Source of the DNA: DASXMR01 sp036495525
GTDB taxonomy: Bacteria; Actinomycetota; Actinomycetes; Streptosporangiales; Streptosporangiaceae
Direction of reading: 5' to 3'
NCBI GenBank assembly: GCA_036495525.1
Contig: DASXMR010000007.1
Location: forward strand, 1-30,562
Length of the DNA: 30,562 nucleotides
The notes under the pieces were generated by a model. The model worked only from the letters and a program-made list of their open reading frames with translations. It made no database searches and was not told the origin of the DNA. The translations under genes were made by a program, and so were the position numbers. This document shows, piece by piece, positions 8,667 through 14,839 of this stretch (its first letter is position 1; each line of letters begins with the position of its first letter).

Positions 8667-9014
8667 CGGTTGCCCGGGCGATGGGTGCCGGGGCTGATAG
8701 ATGCCGAACTCGGAACCGTCAGGCAGCCGGATCGCGGATAGCAGCCCCCAGCCTCGATCGGAGACATCCCGCGCGGCTTCGGCGCCCTTGCTCCGCAGTT
8801 CGCTGAGCGTGGCGTAGATGTCGTCGCACATCAGATAGAGCTCGTGATGGCTGCCATCGTCCGCCGGGTGGACAGCAAGCTCAGCTGGCGGCAGGGCGAA
8901 GATGAGCCAGCCGCCCCCGGCGTCTACCGAGGACATGCCGAGCACGTCCGCGAAGAACACCCGGACCTTCTCAGCTGCCGGGGAGAACACGACCGCATGC
9001 ATCCCGGTGATCAC
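8664..9014 (-). CDS. VOC (glyoxalase/bleomycin-resistance fold) protein
   Basis: The 116-residue protein starts at GTG 9014, with AGGA about 8 nt upstream; Met5 is a possible later start. It shows the paired beta-alpha-beta-beta-beta pattern of the VOC superfamily: MHAVVFSPAAEKVRVFFADVLG at the N-terminus, then HHELYLMCDDIYATLSELRSKG, and the closing PDGSEFGIYQP. That ending is typical of single-domain VOC proteins; the usual metal-ligand places hold His6, a His in SHHELYLM and the Glu of SEFGIY. Such proteins act as small metalloenzymes or bind and sequester toxic compounds; the substrate cannot be told. It converges on the permease pair. Confidence 0.85.
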   Translation of the reverse strand: MITGMHAVVFSPAAEKVRVFFADVLGMSSVDAGGGWLIFALPPAELAVHPADDGSHHELYLMCDDIYATLSELRSKGAEAARDVSDRGWGLLSAIRLPDGSEFGIYQPRHPSPGQP

Positions 9015-9208
9015 GACACGATCCTACGGCCCGGTGAACCCGGCGAGTCAGTCCCGCGCCGCCTGCTGCATAAGCACCGCTGACGTGAAAGGCAGGCGCC
9101 GCCGCGGACAGCCCGGCGCCCATCTCAGGTCTTCTTTCACCGGTACATCCACGCCAGCAGCGGCATGAGCGCGCTTCGTTAGGCCTGATCGCACATTGGC
9201 CGCGGCTA

Positions 9209-9898
9209 TCAGGGGAGCAGCTTCCACTGTCCCTCAGAGACGACCTCGACGGTGCCGTCGGTCACCTTGATGGCCGTCTGGTCGTCGATGGCGTACGCCG
9301 GACCCGCGATGTCGTCGGCCCACCGCTCCGCGTGGGCGATGGTGTTCCCCGGCATGTCCTCGTGACCCAGGTGCGGAAAGATCGAGAAATCGACGACGCC
9401 GAGGGTCCGGTCCCCGTTGGCTGGCGTCCATTCGACGAAGTAGTCACCGATCCGGGGAGTCATCACCATGCTCCCGGCGCTCACTCCGACCCAGACCTTA
9501 TCGCGCAGTGACGGCAGCAGGTCCGCTAGCCCGGACTCCCGCATCCAGTGGCACAGGTAGGTCGCATCGCCACCGTCGACCAGCAGGACGTCAGCCTCCC
9601 GGACCCAGGGAACCCAGCGCTCCTTGCAGATGCTGGGCAGTGCGGTGAGCTCGAGGACGCCGACCGACTTCCACTCCAGGTCGCACATGGTTTCCGGCCA
9701 CCGACCGGCGATGAAGGTAAAGGCCGATGCTGGCGTGCACATGGGATGACCCCACTCCGCCGTCGGAACACAGAGGGCGCTGGAGTCGGCGATCGGCTTG
9801 CCCAGCAGGTCGACCAGGGCATTGCGGATGCTCGGGTTCGTGATGCCCCCGGACGTGAGAAGAAGCCGCACGCTTGCCCTCCGGTCCATAGCGGTCAT
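9209..9898 (-). CDS. Peptidase S51 / class I glutamine-amidotransferase-like protein (dipeptidase E type)
   Basis: I choose ATG 9898 because GGGGAG lies just upstream; the frame extends to 10006 but the extra 36 residues do not fit the family. The 229-residue product begins with the RLLLTSGG strand. It carries WVREADVLLVDGGDATYL, typical of the GGG(N/D) loop of peptidase E. The nucleophile elbow VGVSAGSMV puts the catalytic serine at Ser140, and FPHLGHEDMP supplies candidate His176/His179. Members cleave dipeptides with an N-terminal Asp, or are relatives of unknown specificity. The gene lies downstream of the antitoxin on the same strand with 116 nt between, so co-transcription is possible but not shown. 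Confidence 0.85.
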   Translation of the reverse strand: MTAMDRRASVRLLLTSGGITNPSIRNALVDLLGKPIADSSALCVPTAEWGHPMCTPASAFTFIAGRWPETMCDLEWKSVGVLELTALPSICKERWVPWVREADVLLVDGGDATYLCHWMRESGLADLLPSLRDKVWVGVSAGSMVMTPRIGDYFVEWTPANGDRTLGVVDFSIFPHLGHEDMPGNTIAHAERWADDIAGPAYAIDDQTAIKVTDGTVEVVSEGQWKLLP

Positions 9899-10014
9899 GG
9901 CGCTCTCCCCGAGAGCGGCGAGATCGGGTATATAGGGAACAGACGGGACAACATAGCGAAACTCATCGCCGCTGCGACCCTCAAGTCCGCGCTCGCCGAT
10001 CGGCAACTAAGCGG

Positions 10015-10311
10015 CTATGCGGCGTGCGGGGCGATCTGGACAATCAAGTCGGCGTCCAAGGCGGTGGAGATGCGCTCCAGGAGCGGGATAGTCGGGATGA
10101 CACCGCCGCCTTCGAGGCGAGATAGTGCGGGCTGTGTCATGCCAGCTCGGGTAGCGAGTTCGACCTGGGACAGGCCAAGTGCGAGGCGGCGGTCGCGTAC
10201 AGCCCTGCCGATCAGGTAGGCGCGCTCGGCCTCGGCGTGACCCTGGCGGTACTCATCACTGTCGCGGCGCTGGCTGGCGAGGTCCTCGTAGGAGGTGTGG
10301 CCACTGGTCAT
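10015..10311 (-). CDS. HTH (XRE-type) antitoxin of a toxin-antitoxin pair
   Basis: The 98-residue product starts at ATG 10311, one base after the toxin's TGA, with GGGAGG about 9 nt upstream; the frame is open to 10353 but that would overlap the toxin. Residues 33-87 form a Cro/C1-type helix-turn-helix (IGRAVRDRRLALGLSQVELATRAG then MTQPALSRLEGG). The short ending LDADLIVQIAP is often seen in HigA/RelB-like antitoxins partnered with Gp49-type toxins. It should bind the toxin and repress their common promoter. Unusually for classical RelBE, the toxin gene comes first, as in higBA systems. Confidence 0.88.
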   Translation of the reverse strand: MTSGHTSYEDLASQRRDSDEYRQGHAEAERAYLIGRAVRDRRLALGLSQVELATRAGMTQPALSRLEGGGVIPTIPLLERISTALDADLIVQIAPHAA

Positions 10312-10312
10312 G

Positions 10313-10678
10313 TCAGGAGACCTCCCGGTTGAAGGTGTCATGCCCGGGCACATGCTCGGCTTGGCAGATCTTCTGGGCCTGTAACGCGCGGGCTACTTCG
10401 GCCACCTCCGCATTGCGGGTCTTGCGGAACACGGTCAGCAGGATGATCCGGCGGCCGGGCGCCAGCCAGTAGGTAATTCGCGGCTGCTGGGCTAGCAGGT
10501 GGAACCGCAGCTCGCGGACTTTCCCGCCGAGGTGCCGTGAGTAGGGCTCGCCGAGGGTGTCGGCCTGCTCGGCGAGCAGGCCGACAAGGAAGTCGGTGCG
10601 GCCGAAGTCCCGGTCGCTGAGGCGGTCGAGCCACGACCGGACCTCGGGCTCGAGCTCGACTGCGTACAAGCCAGCCAT
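10313..10678 (-). CDS. RelE/HigB-type toxin (phage Gp49-like family)
   Basis: ATG 10678 is preferred over the open start at 10714 because AAGG sits 4 nt ahead and MAGLYAVELEPEVRSWLDRL is a typical beginning for this family. The 121-residue basic protein shows the RelE-like order. Two N-terminal helices are followed by GEPYSRHLGGKVRELRFHL, the strand PRITYWLAPGRRIILLTVF, and RKTRNAEVAEVARALQ, where the Lys/Arg residues usually contact mRNA. Members cut mRNA on the ribosome. The antitoxin starts 1 nt after its stop, so the two are translationally linked. The upstream region is an AT-rich island in a GC-rich window, which suits a regulated promoter. Confidence 0.87.
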   Translation of the reverse strand: MAGLYAVELEPEVRSWLDRLSDRDFGRTDFLVGLLAEQADTLGEPYSRHLGGKVRELRFHLLAQQPRITYWLAPGRRIILLTVFRKTRNAEVAEVARALQAQKICQAEHVPGHDTFNREVS

Positions 10679-10687
10679 GCACCTTAT

Positions 10688-10714
10688 GGTATATGCATCG
10701 AGTGCTATAAGCAA
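10688..10714 (-). promoter_or_regulatory. Candidate promoter of the toxin-antitoxin operon
   Basis: Read leftward, TTGCTT (10709-10714) and TATACC (10688-10693) form a -35/-10-like pair with 15 nt between, slightly short. The short arms CTTAT (10683-10687) and ATAAG (10707-10711) are mutually inverted and could be part of an operator. A predicted start near 10681 would leave almost no leader, so the exact assignment is uncertain. Confidence 0.3.
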
Positions 10715-10737
10715 GCCGCTCAGAGTGGCAAGCCGCT
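10711..10737. repeat. Two 10-bp direct repeats upstream of the toxin gene
   Basis: GCAAGCCGCT occurs at 10711-10720 and again at 10728-10737, a period of 17 bp. It overlaps the candidate -35 element. It may be a regulator-binding pair or chance. Confidence 0.4.
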
Positions 10738-10808
10738 ATCCCAGATCAGGAGCGCAGGGCCTCAGCTCTGGCGCACTCCGCGGTCGCAGCCCGCAATCAG
10801 AGCCGGAG

Positions 10809-11258
10809 TCAGGCCCCGTGCCATATCCACTCGCCGCGACTGTCGATCCACAGGTGTATGTGCCTCGTGTTGTGGCGCCAGGCGAGGTTCAGATTGCTGT
10901 AGTAGCGGCCAGGCCCGCGATGGCTGGCCGCCTTGTAGAACACTGCCGACGCGTTGACGAAGTGCCCGCCCTGGGCGCAGTTCGGGATGCAGTCGTCGAT
11001 GGCCAGCCGCCCGGAGGCGGTAGCGCTACGCGACCCGTAGTGCGAGTAGTGCAGATCCTTGATCTCGAAGTGCGCGCCGAACGCGACTAGCGATGGGCGG
11101 ATACGGAAGCTGCTTGTCCAACTACCCCCCATGCCGAAATGCTGGATCTTCGGCAGCGCAGCTGTGGTCGTCGCAGCAGTGGCAACCGGAGCCGCAGTAG
11201 CGACAGCCGTTGACCCTGCCAGGCTCGCGCCCGCGAGAAGCATGGCGATGCGTTTCAT
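10809..11258 (-). CDS. Small secreted protein with a C-x3-C motif
   Basis: The 149-residue protein has ATG 11258 preceded by GGGGGAAGG. It begins with a classical Sec signal peptide (MKRIAMLLAGASLAG, AxA-type cleavage site near residues 21-23) and an Ala/Thr-rich linker. The mature part contains RIRPSLVAFGAHFEIKDLHY, then GRLAIDDCIPNCAQGGHF with Cys90 and Cys94, and a Trp/His-rich end. A C-x-P-x-C-A-x-G pattern after a beta-rich stretch is common in uncharacterised secreted proteins of mycobacteria and streptomycetes; the two cysteines could form a disulfide. The function is unknown. The gene stands alone. Confidence 0.72.
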   Translation of the reverse strand: MKRIAMLLAGASLAGSTAVATAAPVATAATTTAALPKIQHFGMGGSWTSSFRIRPSLVAFGAHFEIKDLHYSHYGSRSATASGRLAIDDCIPNCAQGGHFVNASAVFYKAASHRGPGRYYSNLNLAWRHNTRHIHLWIDSRGEWIWHGA

Positions 11259-11653
11259 GACCTTCCCCCGATTGCCTCATACCGTGCATATCCCCTGCCG
11301 GCATGGCCTGTCGGCGTGACCTCCCCGAGGCCATCGGGTGAGCTTCGCTCAGTCGCGAGAGATGCGCAAGGGGGGCGCAAGTACGCCAAGCCATTCGGGC
11401 GCTCGGACGCTGCCTGCGCAGCTCGTTGGCCCGCCGCTTGCGGGTCAGGCTTTCGCGGACCACCGAATCATGGCCGCAACTCCTGGCGCACCTGCGCAAG
11501 TCGCGGGCCGCAGTGATGTTCATCATTAGCACCTGCCGGCATTGGCATCTACCGGCTGGATCGACCGGCACGCAGGGTAGAAGTACCCCGGACACCCGGC
11601 CCGGGGTTTCCAGCTTGCATCCGCATACCCGATCAGCGGCTGAGGAGAGCGCT
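11259..11653. other. Intergenic stretch between divergent genes, no gene supported
   Basis: These 395 bases separate the secreted protein from the dihydrofolate-reductase-family gene. Small frames exist in several phases but none has domain content. The right end holds the ribosome-binding site GAGGAG at 11642-11647. Short CCCCGG/CCGGGG arms near 11588-11608 are the only hairpin-like element I see. Confidence 0.45.
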
Positions 11654-12166
11654 ATGACCACTACCTACACCTTCGACTTCTTTTCCAGCCTCGACGGCTA
11701 CGGCTCCCACAGCGGCGACTGGGGCGGCTACTGGGGCAAGCAAGGCCCAGAGCTGCTCGACCGCCGCCTCGCCATCTACGACGCGGAGCAGCGGATGGTC
11801 TTCGGGGCGAGCACCTACCGGCAGTTCGTGGAACTGCTGGGCTCGGGCACCGAGGAGTCCGGCATAGGTGACCCGTGGGTCGCCCGGATGAGGAGATTGC
11901 CGGCCACGGTGCTGTCGACCAGCCTGAAAGGACCCCTCGACTGGCCTGACGCGACCGTCGTCAGCGGTGACGCTGTCGAGATCGTCGCCCGGCTGAAGGA
12001 GGAGTCGCAGGTGCCGTTGCGCTCGCATGGCAGCCTGTCGATCAACCGGGCGCTGATGGCCGCCGGACTCGTCGACCGCGTCCAGGTGACTCTCTTCCCC
12101 GTGATCACCGGGAAGACAGGAGAGGAACCGATCTTCCAGGGTGCGGCCGACTTGACCTGGAGCTGA
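11654..12166 (+). CDS. Dihydrofolate-reductase-family (RibD C-terminal domain) protein, frameshifted near its end
   Basis: ATG 11654 has GAGGAG 6 nt upstream; the longer frame from 11426 lacks support. The 170-residue open part shows the family's FDFFSSLDGYG start, the VFGASTYRQFVELLG segment and STSLKGPLDWPDATVV. The HGSLSINRALMAAGLVDRVQVTLFPVITG core has the usual G-S-x-x-x-x-x-L pattern. Translation then ends in ADLTWS instead of the expected A-D-x-D-L-E-L-I continuation. The missing tail is intact one frame over (see the entry at 12154). One base appears deleted after 12153; restoring it gives about 192 residues, normal for the family. These proteins bind NADPH and reduce unknown substrates. 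The truncated product lacks the last strand and may be unstable. Confidence 0.88.
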   Translation: MTTTYTFDFFSSLDGYGSHSGDWGGYWGKQGPELLDRRLAIYDAEQRMVFGASTYRQFVELLGSGTEESGIGDPWVARMRRLPATVLSTSLKGPLDWPDATVVSGDAVEIVARLKEESQVPLRSHGSLSINRALMAAGLVDRVQVTLFPVITGKTGEEPIFQGAADLTWS

Positions 12167-12231
12167 TCGAGAGCCGCACGCTCGACGGCAATACCCAGGA
12201 ACTCATCTACCGGCCCACCCTGCATGCCTGA
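12154..12231 (+). other. Out-of-frame C-terminal tail of the dihydrofolate-reductase-family gene
   Basis: Reading from GAC at 12154 gives DLELIESRTLDGNTQELIY and on to a TGA at 12229-12231. This is the conserved tail of the family, in the frame that would follow if one base were restored between 12151 and 12154. Total length then becomes a whole number of codons (193 with stop). Confidence 0.75.
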
Positions 12232-12240
12232 GGCAACGGG

Positions 12241-12307
12241 GCGGCCGGCTGCGCCCGCAGTCGATGTTGCGCCTGCTGCGGCCCGCACGGCTGGATGAGC
12301 CGGCCGC
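12241..12307. terminator. Long hairpin between convergent genes
   Basis: GCGGCCGGCT (12241-12250) and AGCCGGCCGC (12298-12307) are perfect 10-bp inverted arms. Inside them, CTGCG/CGCAG-like segments can extend the fold. It lies just past the stop of the restored dihydrofolate-reductase-family frame and before the stop of the converging TfoX gene, as expected for a shared terminator. Confidence 0.5.
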
Positions 12308-12309
12308 GA

Positions 12310-12642
12310 TTACTTGGGCGGCAGAGTACGCGCATACCCCGTGCCGATATCGACCCACGAAGCGAGCTGCTCTTCGGTGCGCAGGTCGTCGGAGCTGACT
12401 CGCAGCCAGCCCGGCATATCCCGCCCCCGCATGTTCATCAGGGTGGCGCTGGTCGTCTCGAGCAGGGAGTCCGACTGCGCGGGATCGACCCTGACCATGG
12501 CGCCGCCCTGACCGCTCGCCGCGATCGCCATGTTGCCGCGGATGAGGAACGCGAGTCCGCCGAACATCTTCCTCTCGGTCAGCTCGGGAGCTTCGCCGAT
12601 GAGCAGCCGGATACGCGCGGCCAGCGCCTCGTCATAGGCCAT
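12310..12642 (-). CDS. TfoX N-terminal domain protein
   Basis: The 110-residue protein begins MAYDEALAARIRLLIGEAPELTERKMFGGLAFLIRGNMAIA. The R-K-M-F-G-G-L-x-F-L-x-x-x-N-M segment is the hallmark of the Sxy/TfoX N-terminal domain. MRGRDMPGWLRVSSDDLRTEEQLASWVDIG completes the usual stand-alone form found in actinobacteria. In gammaproteobacteria Sxy/TfoX controls competence, but single-domain actinobacterial members have no established role and competence should not be assumed. It converges on the frameshifted dihydrofolate-reductase-family gene. Confidence 0.88.
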   Translation of the reverse strand: MAYDEALAARIRLLIGEAPELTERKMFGGLAFLIRGNMAIAASGQGGAMVRVDPAQSDSLLETTSATLMNMRGRDMPGWLRVSSDDLRTEEQLASWVDIGTGYARTLPPK

Positions 12643-12710
12643 GGCGCCGATCGTACCGACGCCTTGCCAGGCATGGTTGCTGGTGACGACAGGGGCTGGC
12701 TGCGGTCCGC

Positions 12711-12941
12711 CTAGAGCCTGACCGCTTCCCTGGCGGTAGCGGAGAGGATGGCCAGCGCGCGGAGCGGGCGGCTGATCTGCCCTCGGCCGCTGTCCCAGGA
12801 TCGCCAGAGCTGGTCACGCAGGAGCCTGGCAACCAGACTCCAGTGCCGCCTGCACATGAACCGATCGATCTGCTGACGGCAGCCAGGGACCGGGCATGGG
12901 TGCAGAGAGGCTGGCCGGTCGAACGGCCCCTTGCCGATCAC
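12711..12941 (-). CDS. Tiny Cys/His protein, probable zinc-binding
   Basis: The 76-residue product starts at GTG 12941 with only a weak ribosome-binding site. The pattern CPVPGCRQQIDRFMCRRHW gives C16-x4-C21-x8-C30-x2-H33, followed by LVARLLRDQLWRSWDSGRG. I recognise this as a small family seen in actinobacterial genomes, plasmids and phages, with the recurring C-x-x-x-x-C...MCRRHWxxVPxxLRxxVWxxW layout. It probably binds one zinc ion and perhaps nucleic acid. The function is not known. Because it is short and the family is often linked to mobile DNA, it hints that this patch (9-13 kb) is accessory. The longer rightward frame across it is a shadow. Confidence 0.6.
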   Translation of the reverse strand: MIGKGPFDRPASLHPCPVPGCRQQIDRFMCRRHWSLVARLLRDQLWRSWDSGRGQISRPLRALAILSATAREAVRL

Positions 12942-13208
12942 CGGGAAGTCCCGACAGGTAAGCGAGCCCTGATAGGCCTGTGCATGTCGAGTGCACCCCC
13001 CAGTACCTTTCGCGCGCCGAGACAGTCTCGGCGCTGCCCTGGCGTCCTGCCCGACGACATCAAGTTAGACAACCACCGGCTGCCCTCAGGTATTGCCGTG
13101 ACTGGCTGCGGCTTGCCGGCACCAGGACCCATACCTGGGAAATCCCGGCGAAAACATGCGGCTTGTTCCCGGCGTTGCAGGCCGTGCTACCCGGCCAATC
13201 AGGCAGCC

Positions 13209-13925
13209 CTAGCAGCCATGGCAATCAGCGCTGCCCAGGGCCTGGCGGACCAGGCTGAGTACTGCGCTGGCGACCCGGCCTGGCTCCGTCAGCAGCGCGA
13301 GGTGGTGGCTCAGCTGCTGCCTGACTGGCCAGCCGAGCTTGCCCGCACGGGCGGCATCGCTGCCGTAGGCCTCGCTGAGCTGGAGATAGCCACCGGGGGC
13401 GCCTGGCCATCCTGGCGCGGCCGGGTATCTCTCCTCGAGCATGGCCAGCGGCAGCCGGGGGCAGCCGGCTGCGAACTGCTGCCGGGCAGATTGATCGGGC
13501 AGAATTTCGGCCAGATCCGCATCGCTCCACCACTGCGGCCACGGCGGTAGCCAGCCCTGCGGATCGGCCATGCCGCGGAGCCGGGCCGCGAATTCGGGCT
13601 GCACAGTCTCCATCCATGAGCGGCCTGGCGCCGGCATCCGGGCGTCGACGAAGACGTAACCCCGCAATCCTTCTGCCAGAATCGTCCCGGCCGCGGCCAG
13701 CAGCGGTCCGGCGCGGCTGTAGCCAATCAGGATCGCGGGCTGCCCGGCCGCGCTTTCGGCTATCAGCTCCGCCTGGCGCCGGTGATAGGGCGGCCCCGCC
13801 GCGACAGCGCTCGCCAGGTCTGGAACGGTTACCGCGTATCCCGATTCGGCCATGCTGGCCGCAGCCGGCTCCCAGGCCCGGTAGCTGACCAGGGGGCTAT
13901 GAATCAGCAGCAGCCGACCTTCCAT
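13209..13925 (-). CDS. Alpha/beta hydrolase fold protein
   Basis: The 238-residue protein begins MEGRLLLIHSPLVSYRAWEPAA, where the oxyanion-hole HG of many relatives is replaced by HSPLV. The nucleophile elbow is ILIGYSRAGPLL (Ser70). DARMPAPGRSWME, a motif often seen in small actinobacterial alpha/beta hydrolases, follows at about 94-106. LSHHLALLTEP supplies the catalytic histidine (His207 or His208). An acidic residue should lie between these, but I cannot place it with certainty. The substrate is unknown. The ribosome-binding site is poor and the gene begins 34 nt after the metallophosphoesterase stop on the same strand, so it may depend on that gene for expression. Confidence 0.85.
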   Translation of the reverse strand: MEGRLLLIHSPLVSYRAWEPAAASMAESGYAVTVPDLASAVAAGPPYHRRQAELIAESAAGQPAILIGYSRAGPLLAAAGTILAEGLRGYVFVDARMPAPGRSWMETVQPEFAARLRGMADPQGWLPPWPQWWSDADLAEILPDQSARQQFAAGCPRLPLAMLEERYPAAPGWPGAPGGYLQLSEAYGSDAARAGKLGWPVRQQLSHHLALLTEPGRVASAVLSLVRQALGSADCHGC

Positions 13926-13959
13926 TACTGATGCCTATCATCTGCCTTCGGTTGCGCGC

Positions 13960-14712
13960 TTAACGGCCATCTCGAGGTCCGAAGGCGGCGAGGGCGTCCG
14001 CGTCGCTGGCCCGCGCGTTGAGGTAGTAGCCGGCCCACTCGGCGACGTCGGGATAGGACGATGCGGCGGCGATCTGGGCGCACGCGGCTTCCGGGTCGTA
14101 GCTGGTGCGGCGCATCTCGACGGCTCCCCGGTGCAGGATGGCCCAGTGCGCGCCTGGCCGGCCGTAGGGCATGCCGACGCTTCCGGGGTTGATGACCAGA
14201 CGGGTGCTGGCAAGCCTGATGAACGGCATGTGGGTGTGACCGCAGACTATGGTCGTCACCTCGTCCGGCAGGTCAGCGAGCACTTCGGCCCATCGCTCCA
14301 GGCGGGAGTCGACCAGCACGACTTCCTCGTCGTCGCGCGGCGTCGCATGGCAGAACAGGACCGGGCCGAACCCGGCGACCGGCAGCGTCACCCGGTACGG
14401 CAGGCCGGCCAGCCACTCGACATGATCCGCGCTGAGCTGGCTTGCCGCCCACGGCGCAATGGGATCTGGTACGTCGCCGACTTCGCCGCGTGCCAGCTGG
14501 ACGAGCTCCCGGTCGGCGTTGCCGCGTACCCACACGACCCGGTCGCCGAGCCCGAGCAAGCGGTCAAGCACCTCGGCAGGCTGCGGCCCTGCTGAGATGT
14601 CCCCGGTGAGCACGATGCGCTCGGCGGCCTGGGCGGCGGGATCGGCCAGCACCGCGTCGAGCGCCGGCAGTACCCCGTGGATGTCGGAAAGCACAGCGAC
14701 GGAAGCCACCAT
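13960..14712 (-). CDS. Metallophosphoesterase (YfcE/MJ0936-like phosphodiesterase)
   Basis: ATG 14712 has GGGAGG 8 nt upstream, whereas the longer frame to 14940 overlaps zwf and is rejected. The 250-residue protein carries the complete calcineurin-like metal set: SDIHG (Asp10, His12), TGDISAGP (Asp38), RGNADRE (Asn65), FCHATP (His122) and CGHTHMP (His159, His161). NPGSVGMPYGRPGAHWAIL follows as in YfcE-type phosphodiesterases. It should hydrolyse phosphodiesters or phosphomonoesters using two metal ions (often Mn). A C-terminal extension of about 45 residues follows the core. It lies 127 nt past the zwf stop with a hairpin between, so it probably has its own promoter, and leads into the alpha/beta hydrolase. 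Confidence 0.9.
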   Translation of the reverse strand: MVASVAVLSDIHGVLPALDAVLADPAAQAAERIVLTGDISAGPQPAEVLDRLLGLGDRVVWVRGNADRELVQLARGEVGDVPDPIAPWAASQLSADHVEWLAGLPYRVTLPVAGFGPVLFCHATPRDDEEVVLVDSRLERWAEVLADLPDEVTTIVCGHTHMPFIRLASTRLVINPGSVGMPYGRPGAHWAILHRGAVEMRRTSYDPEAACAQIAAASSYPDVAEWAGYYLNARASDADALAAFGPRDGR

Positions 14713-14796
14713 GGCCGCAGCCTCCCTGCCGCAGTCCTGCCGCGCAACGGTTCTTGCTCCTGGCGTAAGCGCGCGCAGTGCCGCGTCTGGCAGGCT

Positions 14797-14830
14797 CCGG
14801 TGAGCTGGAGTGCCCGGCGAGCTCAGCCGG
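14797..14830 (-). terminator. Hairpin after the zwf-like gene
   Basis: CCGGTGAGCT and AGCTCAGCCGG pair as a 10-bp stem with one bulged G and a 13-nt loop, 10 nt past the zwf-like stop codon. No T tract is present. Confidence 0.42.
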
Positions 14831-14839
14831 CTTGCCTGG

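Noticed and set aside
7137..8741. Long rightward frame in another phase over the second permease
   Set aside because: Arg-rich shadow without a domain; the overlapping frame encodes clear membrane spans.
12843..13550. Rightward frame of 235 codons over the alpha/beta hydrolase and small zinc protein
   Set aside because: It is antisense to both the GYSRAG hydrolase and the Cys/His protein and has no recognisable motifs.
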